A stretch of 64,000 nucleotides of DNA from Bacteroides_E sp964528875 (GTDB lineage Bacteria > Bacteroidota > Bacteroidia > Bacteroidales > Bacteroidaceae), in the NCBI GenBank assembly GCA_964528875.1, contig CAZGUI010000007.1, positions 15,109-79,108 of the forward strand, written 5' to 3'. A program made the translations under genes and the position numbers. Shown one piece after another: positions 58,536 to 64,000 of the stretch (the first letter of the stretch is position 1; every line of letters begins with the position of its first letter). The notes below the pieces were generated by a model. The model saw nothing but the letters and a program-made list of their open reading frames with translations, made no database searches and was not told the DNA's origin.

Positions 58536-59732
58536 ATGTTGAAAGGTAAGAAAATAGTATTAGGTATTACGGGTAGTATAGCGGCTTATAAAGCTTGTTA
58601 CATCATCCGTGGATTAATAAAAAAAGGAGCAGAAGTTCAGGTCGTTATCACCCCATCGGGCAAAGAGTTTATTACCCCAATAACCTTATCGGCTTTGACA
58701 AGCAAGCCTGTCATAAGCGAGTTTTTTGCTCAACGAGATGGTACATGGAATAGTCATGTTGATCTTGGCTTATGGGCGGATGCAATGCTTATTGCTCCTG
58801 CTACAGCTTCTACCTTAGGCAAAATGGCTCAAGGAATAGCTGATAATATGTTAATCACTACTTATTTATCCATGAAAGCTCCTGTTTTTATTGCTCCTGC
58901 AATGGATTTAGATATGTTTGCCCATCCTTCTACTCATCGGAATATGGATATTCTACGCTCATATGGAAATCACATTATTGAGCCTACTTCGGGAGAATTA
59001 GCAAGTCATTTAGTGGGAAAGGGTAGAATGGAAGAACCCGATCAAATCATAGAATATCTCGAATCTTACTTTGAAACTCTCAATGACTTAAAGGGTAAGA
59101 AAATACTTATTACGGCAGGACCAACTTATGAACCTATTGATCCGGTTCGCTTCATAGGTAATTACTCTTCAGGAAAGATGGGCTTTGCTTTAGCTGAAGA
59201 GTGTGCTAGAAGAGGTGCAGAAGTAACTTTAATTAGTGGTCCTGTTGATCTTCATGTTACATCTAGCTTGATTCAACGTGTAGATGTAAAAACTGCCTCT
59301 AAAATGTATGACATATCAGTTGATGCATTTCCTACAATGGATGCTGCTATTCTATGTGCAGCAGTAGCAGATTTTACTCCAAAAGAAACTTTTGATAAGA
59401 AAGTAAAACGTGAAGGTAACCAGCTTGTATTAGAATTAAAACCTACCAAAGATATTGCAGCATCTTTAGGAGAAATGAAGCAAGCAAATCAAAAATTAGT
59501 AGGCTTTGCTTTGGAAACCAATAATGAAGAGATACATGCTAAGGATAAGTTGAAACGGAAAAACTTAGACTTTATAGTTCTTAACTCTTTAAGAGATTCA
59601 GGGGCTGGTTTTCAAGTGGATACAAATAAGGTTTCTTTAATTGATAAAGAGACTGTTATTGATCTTCCTCTCAAGCCTAAAACTGAAGTAGCAATAGATA
59701 TTATAGATAAGCTGAAACAAATCATGCTTTAA
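58536..59732 (+). CDS. coaBC: Bifunctional phosphopantothenoylcysteine decarboxylase/phosphopantothenate-cysteine ligase
   Basis: CoaBC carries out two steps of coenzyme A synthesis. The 398-residue protein has an N-terminal flavoprotein (CoaC): ITGSIAAYKACYIIRGL, HVDLGLWADAMLIAPATAST, GIADNMLITTYL and the PAMDLDMFAHPST motif. The C-terminal ligase domain (CoaB) has LITAGPTYEPIDPVRFIGNYSSGKMGFALAEE and AAVADFTPKET, then KLVGFALETNNEE. It follows the exonuclease gene by 1 bp and precedes recN. The catalytic His in SHVDLG (about residue 74) and Cys region are in place. Confidence 0.96.
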   Translation: MLKGKKIVLGITGSIAAYKACYIIRGLIKKGAEVQVVITPSGKEFITPITLSALTSKPVISEFFAQRDGTWNSHVDLGLWADAMLIAPATASTLGKMAQGIADNMLITTYLSMKAPVFIAPAMDLDMFAHPSTHRNMDILRSYGNHIIEPTSGELASHLVGKGRMEEPDQIIEYLESYFETLNDLKGKKILITAGPTYEPIDPVRFIGNYSSGKMGFALAEECARRGAEVTLISGPVDLHVTSSLIQRVDVKTASKMYDISVDAFPTMDAAILCAAVADFTPKETFDKKVKREGNQLVLELKPTKDIAASLGEMKQANQKLVGFALETNNEEIHAKDKLKRKNLDFIVLNSLRDSGAGFQVDTNKVSLIDKETVIDLPLKPKTEVAIDIIDKLKQIML

Positions 59733-59780
59733 TTGTCTTGTAAAATATCTGACTTTCATACCATTCCCAATATTAAGTTT

Positions 59781-61442
59781 ATGTTGCAAACACTTTACAT
59801 ACAGAATTATGCTTTAATAGAGCAGCTATCAATCCCTTTTCATAAAGGGTTTTCTGTTATTACAGGAGAAACCGGAGCAGGAAAATCCATCTTATTAGGT
59901 GCTATAAATTTACTTTTAGGACAACGTGCCGATAGTAAATCTATTCGTACGGGTGCTGACAAATGTATTATTGAGGCAACTTTTAAAATAGAAGGAAATA
60001 GCTTTTTATCTTTTTTTGAAGAGAATGGATTAGATTTTGATGCAGAGTGTATATTGCGTCGCGAGGTTTCTTCTTCAGGTAAAAGTCGTGCATTCATTAA
60101 CGATACTCCGGTTAATCTGGTTCAAATGCGTTTGTTGGGCGACCGATTAATTGATATTCATTCCCAACATCAAAACTTACTTTTAGCTAAAGAGAGCTTT
60201 CAATTAGATGTTATTGATGTCATGGCTCATAATGAAGAATTATTACATACTTATCAGAAAGCCTATTTTTCTTGGTTGGAAAGAAATAAAAAATTGACTT
60301 TACTTATTCAAGAATCTGAAGAAGGTAAAACTAAACAAGATTACTTGCAATTTCAATTGGAACAATTGGAAGAGGCTAATTTAGTAGAAGATGAGTTGGT
60401 TCACTTGGAAGAAAGTTTTGAGCTTCAAACTCATGCTGAAGAGATTAAAGAGGCTTTGTATAAATTAGCTAACTTGTTTGATAACGAGGAAAGGGGAGTG
60501 CTTGCGTCCATACACGACAGTATGCGATTGATGAAAGATTTAAATGCTGTTTTTGCTCCTTCTAAAGAGTTGTCAGAGCGTTTATCTAGTGCTTATATTG
60601 AGTTGAAAGATGTGCTAAATGAGGTTTACAAAGAAGAGCAAGATATTGAATTTAATCCAGTGGAATTGGAGCGTATACAGAACCGATTAAACTTAATTTA
60701 CTCCCTACAACAAAAGCATAATGTTCAAACGGTTGATGAACTGATACAGCTAAAAGAAGCGTATTCTGCTGAATTACAAAATATAACATCATTAGATGAT
60801 GAAATAGAGGCATTGAAAAAAGAAATTACGCTATCTTTTTCTGATGTCAAATCAAAGGCTAAAGAATTAACGAAACGACGCATAGAAGTTTCCAAGCAAT
60901 TTGAAAAAGATATAACGAAACATTTAATTCCTCTTGGAATGAAAAATGTACAGTTTCTTGTGGATGTAAAAGAGAGAAAAGAGTTAAACCAATGGGGTGA
61001 GGACTTAATAACCTTTACTTTTTCAGCTAATAAAAATAGCCCGTTACAACCTTTAAGTAGTGTGGCTTCAGGAGGTGAAATAGCTAGAGTTATGCTCTCT
61101 ATTAAAGCAATGATGGCAGGAAAAATGCAACTCCCAACCATCATTTTTGATGAAATAGACACAGGAGTGTCTGGTGAAATAGCTGAGCGTATGGCAATTA
61201 TTATGGAAGAGATGAGTCAAAGCGACAGACAAGTCATTAGTATAACTCACTTACCTCAAATTGCAGCGAGAGGAAAAACGCATTATAAAGTATATAAAAA
61301 AGATAACGAATATCAGACAAACAGTCATATTAGTGAGTTAAATAATGAAGAGCGTATTGAAGAGATTGCGCAAATGGTTAGTGGCTCTACTCTGACCCAA
61401 GCAGCTTTAGATAATGCTAAGGTGTTGCTTGGATTACAATAA
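59781..61442 (+). CDS. recN: DNA repair ATPase RecN
   Basis: I start at the ATG at 59781, which gives MLQTLYIQNYALIEQLSIPF as in other RecN proteins; an upstream in-frame TTG at 59733 lacks family support. RecN is an SMC-like ATPase in double-strand break repair. The 553-residue protein has Walker A GETGAGKSILLGAINLLLG (about residues 30-48), a long coiled-coil middle (residues 150-360), the ABC signature LSSVASGGEIARVMLSIKA, Walker B LPTIIFDEIDTGVSGEIAERM, and the H-loop QVISITHLPQIAARG. It lies 48 bp after coaBC and is followed 11 bp later by rlmB. Confidence 0.95.
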   Translation: MLQTLYIQNYALIEQLSIPFHKGFSVITGETGAGKSILLGAINLLLGQRADSKSIRTGADKCIIEATFKIEGNSFLSFFEENGLDFDAECILRREVSSSGKSRAFINDTPVNLVQMRLLGDRLIDIHSQHQNLLLAKESFQLDVIDVMAHNEELLHTYQKAYFSWLERNKKLTLLIQESEEGKTKQDYLQFQLEQLEEANLVEDELVHLEESFELQTHAEEIKEALYKLANLFDNEERGVLASIHDSMRLMKDLNAVFAPSKELSERLSSAYIELKDVLNEVYKEEQDIEFNPVELERIQNRLNLIYSLQQKHNVQTVDELIQLKEAYSAELQNITSLDDEIEALKKEITLSFSDVKSKAKELTKRRIEVSKQFEKDITKHLIPLGMKNVQFLVDVKERKELNQWGEDLITFTFSANKNSPLQPLSSVASGGEIARVMLSIKAMMAGKMQLPTIIFDEIDTGVSGEIAERMAIIMEEMSQSDRQVISITHLPQIAARGKTHYKVYKKDNEYQTNSHISELNNEERIEEIAQMVSGSTLTQAALDNAKVLLGLQ

Positions 61443-61453
61443 AAGAAGAAAAG

Positions 61454-62209
61454 ATGAATCAAAGAAATGAAATGGTTTTTGGTGTAAGAGCAGTTATCGA
61501 AGCTGTTCAAGCGGGTAAGGAAATAGACAAAATACTTATAAAGAAAGATATACAAAGCGAACTATCTAAAGAACTTTTTGATGCGATAAGAGGAACTAAG
61601 ATTCCTGTTCAACGTGTTCCTCTTCAGAAGTTGAATAGAGAAACAAGGAAAAATCATCAGGGAGTTATCGCTTTTATTTCTCCTATTAATTACTTTCGAG
61701 TAGAAGATATGGTTCCTTTTTTATATGAAAAAGGAGAGACTCCACTACTTGTTTTGTTAGATGGAGTAACTGATGTAAGAAATTTTGGAGCTATCGCACG
61801 TACTTGTGAGTGTGCTGCAGTAGATGCTATAATTATCCCTTCTAAGGGTAGTGTTTCTGTTAATGCTGATGCCATAAAAACATCGGCTGGTGCTTTAATG
61901 ACTCTTCCTGTTTGTAGGGAAGACAACTTGAAAGCTACGCTACAGTTTTTGAAAAACAGTGGATTTCAAATTATAGCTGCTACTGAAAAGGGCAAAGAGC
62001 TTTATTCCACAGTAGATTACTCGGTGCCTACCTGTATTGTTATGGGGGCAGAAGATGTGGGAATATCAAATTCTTTATTGGCTTTATGCGATCAATGGGT
62101 ATATATCCCTATCTTAGGCACTATTGAATCATTAAATGTGTCTGTGGCTGCAGGAATCATTATGTATGAAGCTGTAAAAACTAGAATATTAAACGCAAAA
62201 GATAAATAA
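61454..62209 (+). CDS. rlmB: 23S rRNA (guanosine-2'-O-)-methyltransferase RlmB
   Basis: RlmB methylates guanosine 2251 of 23S rRNA. The 251-residue protein opens with NEMVFGVRAVIEAVQAGKEIDKILIKKD, an N-terminal L30e-like domain, followed by PVQRVPLQKLNRETRKNHQGVIAFI. The C-terminal SPOUT domain has LLDGVTDVRNFGAIARTCECAAVDAIIIP (motif 1), VMGAEDVGISNSLL (motif 2) and PILGTIESLNVSVAAGIIMYEAV (motif 3). Its operon neighbours are recN, 11 bp upstream, and the trypsin-like/TPR gene, which begins at the next base after its stop. Confidence 0.93.
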   Translation: MNQRNEMVFGVRAVIEAVQAGKEIDKILIKKDIQSELSKELFDAIRGTKIPVQRVPLQKLNRETRKNHQGVIAFISPINYFRVEDMVPFLYEKGETPLLVLLDGVTDVRNFGAIARTCECAAVDAIIIPSKGSVSVNADAIKTSAGALMTLPVCREDNLKATLQFLKNSGFQIIAATEKGKELYSTVDYSVPTCIVMGAEDVGISNSLLALCDQWVYIPILGTIESLNVSVAAGIIMYEAVKTRILNAKDK

Positions 62210-63901
62210 ATGAGACGAGTTCTTATCTTAGTATTGGTGAGTTTTCTTGGTATGGGGTGGGTTGTTGCTCAATCCCCTAAATGGGTTAAGAAAACTCGAA
62301 AAGCTGTTTTCTCCATCGTTACTTACAACGATAAGGATGAGATTTTACGAACAGGAAATGGCTTTTTTGTAGATAATAAAGGTGTTGGAGTTTCTCAATA
62401 TACTCTCTTTGAAAATGCACACCGTGCAGTAATTATTGATACGGATGGAAAATCCATGGATGTGGAATCTATTATGGGAGTTGATGATATGTATGATGTC
62501 ATAAAATTTAAAGTCGATATTCCAAAATCTGTAGAAGCCTTAGTCCCTGCAACAATAGAACCTAAAGAAGGGGAAACAGTTTATCTGTTGGGATATGCTT
62601 CCCAACAAAAGGACGAAGGCGAGATAGGTAAAATCAAAGAGGTTGCCAAAGTAGGAAATTACAATTATTACACTTTGAATTTACCTCTTAAAGAGAAGAT
62701 GATTAGCTGTCCGGTCATGAACGAAAAAGGTGAAGTTTTAGGCTTATCACAAGAGGCTTCAAGTGATGAAAATCTCATTAGTTACGCTGTAGATGTGAAT
62801 TACATTATGAATCAATCTATAAGTGCACTTTCCTTTAACGACTTATCTCTGAAGAAAATCGGAATCAAAAAGGCTCTTCCAGATAAAGTGGATGATGCTT
62901 TGATTTTCCTTTATTTGGTTTCTTCTCAAGTTAGAGGTGAGGAATATCTGAATTTATTGAATGATTTTATTGCTTCTTTTCCTCAACATACTGAAGGATA
63001 CATAAGGAGAGCCAACTATGTTGCTTTTCAAGAAAAAAATGCAAATATGAAAGGTGTTGAGAGTGATATGGACAAAGCTTTAAATATTTCAGATAATAAA
63101 GATGATGTATATTATAACTATGCACTTTTAATTTATAACTATGCTTTAATGAAAGTTGATGATATTCCTTCGGGGTGGACTTTCTCTGATGCCGAGAATA
63201 TGATAAATAAAGGGCTAGCGATAAAAAATCTTCCGGTATATAAACAACTGAAAGGGGATATCAAATTTGCTATGACTAATTACGCCGAAGCCTTTGATTT
63301 GTATCAAGAGGTGAATCAATCAGATATGGCTTCTTCAGCCTCATTCTATAGTGCAGCTAAAGCAAAGGAACTTTTAGGTGGTGAAGCAAAAGAAGTATTA
63401 GCTTTATTAGATAGTTGTGTGAATCGTTTGCCAAAACAAGTGTCAGAAGCCGAAGCTTCTTATTACTTGGAGCGTGCTCAATTACTCTCTTCCATGGAAG
63501 AATATAGAAAAGCAATGACTGATTACGATTCTTTTTATAGTGTCATGGGAGGTCAGGTTAATGATGTGTTCTATTATCTGAGAGGACAAGTTGCTCGTGA
63601 AGGAAAGTTGTTCCAGAAAGCTTTAGATGATTTTTCTGAAGCCCTTGAGTTGAATCCTAATGAAGTAATTTATCATATAGAATTAGGTGCAACAAACATC
63701 AGAGTGGGACGCAATGAAGATGCTCAACAGAATTTCTTGAATGCAATAAAGATTAATCCGGAATACAGTGAAGCCTATCGCTTGTTAGGAGTTTCTCAGA
63801 TGCAAATGAAAAACAAAAGTGAGGCTTGTAAAAATTTCCACAAAGCTAAAGAACTGAATGATACTTTGGCTGACGATTTAATTAAGCGTTATTGCGAATA
63901 A
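62210..63901 (+). CDS. Secreted protein with trypsin-like domain and TPR repeats
   Basis: The 563-residue protein has a signal peptide (RRVLILVLVSFLGMGWVVAQ). A trypsin/HtrA-like beta domain of about 180 residues follows (VFSIVTYNDKDEILRTGNGFFVDNKGVGVSQYTLFENAHRAVII), in which the usual catalytic His of the GVVxTxxH motif region is replaced by YTLFENA. The segment ISCPVMNEKGEVLGLSQ has Cys-Pro where the GNSGGP serine would lie. It is therefore probably not proteolytic. The C-terminal two-thirds holds TPR motifs (DALIFLYLVSSQ, YYLRGQVAREGKLFQKALDDFSEALELNPNEVIYHIELG). It is coupled to rlmB (starts 1 bp after its stop), as often seen in Bacteroides. A scaffold role in the periplasm is likely. 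Confidence 0.85.
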   Translation: MRRVLILVLVSFLGMGWVVAQSPKWVKKTRKAVFSIVTYNDKDEILRTGNGFFVDNKGVGVSQYTLFENAHRAVIIDTDGKSMDVESIMGVDDMYDVIKFKVDIPKSVEALVPATIEPKEGETVYLLGYASQQKDEGEIGKIKEVAKVGNYNYYTLNLPLKEKMISCPVMNEKGEVLGLSQEASSDENLISYAVDVNYIMNQSISALSFNDLSLKKIGIKKALPDKVDDALIFLYLVSSQVRGEEYLNLLNDFIASFPQHTEGYIRRANYVAFQEKNANMKGVESDMDKALNISDNKDDVYYNYALLIYNYALMKVDDIPSGWTFSDAENMINKGLAIKNLPVYKQLKGDIKFAMTNYAEAFDLYQEVNQSDMASSASFYSAAKAKELLGGEAKEVLALLDSCVNRLPKQVSEAEASYYLERAQLLSSMEEYRKAMTDYDSFYSVMGGQVNDVFYYLRGQVAREGKLFQKALDDFSEALELNPNEVIYHIELGATNIRVGRNEDAQQNFLNAIKINPEYSEAYRLLGVSQMQMKNKSEACKNFHKAKELNDTLADDLIKRYCE

Positions 63902-64000
63902 CTTAATTCATCAAATGATACAAAAACCGACTCTATTAGATTTACAATTAGGGACATTCAGTAATTAAATAATTAATCCCAACTAACTCTTAGTGAGTTA
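63902..64000. other. Window end with truncated terminator-like hairpin
   Basis: After the last gene there is AT-rich DNA with a short inverted repeat TAACTC/GAGTTA (63984-63989 and 63995-64000) that may be the start of a terminator stem cut by the window edge. A 17-codon frame at 63915-63968 has no support as a gene. Confidence 0.4.

Noticed and set aside
59733..59780. TTG start extending RecN by 16 residues
   Set aside because: RecN proteins begin at MLxxLxIxNxALI, which corresponds to the ATG at 59781.
60725..61162. 145-codon minus-strand open frame inside recN
   Set aside because: It is the antisense shadow of the RecN ATPase domain; the Ser/Ile-rich translation has no recognisable motif.
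63915..63968. 17-codon open frame after the last gene
   Set aside because: Too short and without context; it could be chance or a small leader for a gene outside the window, but nothing supports it.
1..64000. tRNA or rRNA genes, insertion sequences, prophage genes
   Set aside because: Looked for by eye and not found; no transposase, integrase or tRNA-like cloverleaf was recognised, though short RNAs could be missed without a tool.

Overview
The window is AT-rich chromosomal DNA from a member of the Bacteroidales, most likely Bacteroides or a close relative. The evidence is two SusC/SusD outer-membrane glycan uptake systems, an ECF sigma/FecR anti-sigma pair, two GH92 alpha-mannosidases, Bacteroidetes-specific families (DUF1735, DUF4296, DUF3332, DUF3127, TamL-like surface antigen), and several -7 boxes of the Bacteroides form TAnnTTTG. 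No tRNA, rRNA, CRISPR array, transposase or phage gene was seen.

Layout. 1-3548: edge of a SusC/SusD locus on the minus strand (SusD cut by the window start). 4094-8784: minus-strand housekeeping operon sppA-lpxK-purine nucleoside phosphorylase-thiL. 9228-11681: single secreted GH2 beta-galactosidase-like enzyme. 11751-14480: GNAT acetyltransferase, a PadR regulator with a PspC-domain membrane protein, and two small membrane proteins. 14874-18802: minus-strand pair of an OmpA-family protein and a large modular lipoprotein with collagen-like Gly-X-Y stretches, with a divergent membrane-anchored TPR/AraC-type regulator at 19045-20889.

21476-38311 is a complete polysaccharide utilisation locus: ECF sigma, FecR anti-sigma, SusC with an STN signalling domain, SusD, a GH18-fold lipoprotein that lacks the catalytic Glu, a DUF1735/LamG lipoprotein, a GH18 endo-beta-N-acetylglucosaminidase with an intact motif, a DUF1735/discoidin lipoprotein, and two different GH92 enzymes. 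The likely substrate is high-mannose N-glycan. The endo-enzyme releases the glycan at the surface, binding proteins and SusCD capture and import it, and GH92 enzymes remove mannose. A PL8 lyase gene follows (38948-41143), but a terminator and a repeat array separate it from the locus.

41402-64000 is mostly housekeeping: ileS, a DksA-like protein, lspA, DUF4296, a TrmH-type methyltransferase, a TamL-like protein, DUF3332, DUF2461, glgB, an ASCH protein, DUF3127, then dnaN, a DnaQ-like exonuclease, coaBC, recN, rlmB and a protease-like/TPR protein.

The most unusual unexplained structure is a dispersed family of intergenic arrays at 3888-3944, 14666-14744 and 38661-38739, with a decayed copy near 21226-21263. 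Each is a 13-bp near-palindrome around CGGTC-CTA-GACCG, repeated with an exact 22-bp period and 9-bp linkers. Copies occur in both orientations and two share flanking sequence. They look like a small mobile or regulatory intergenic element. A decayed alpha/beta-hydrolase-like gene end is also visible at 55288-55410.
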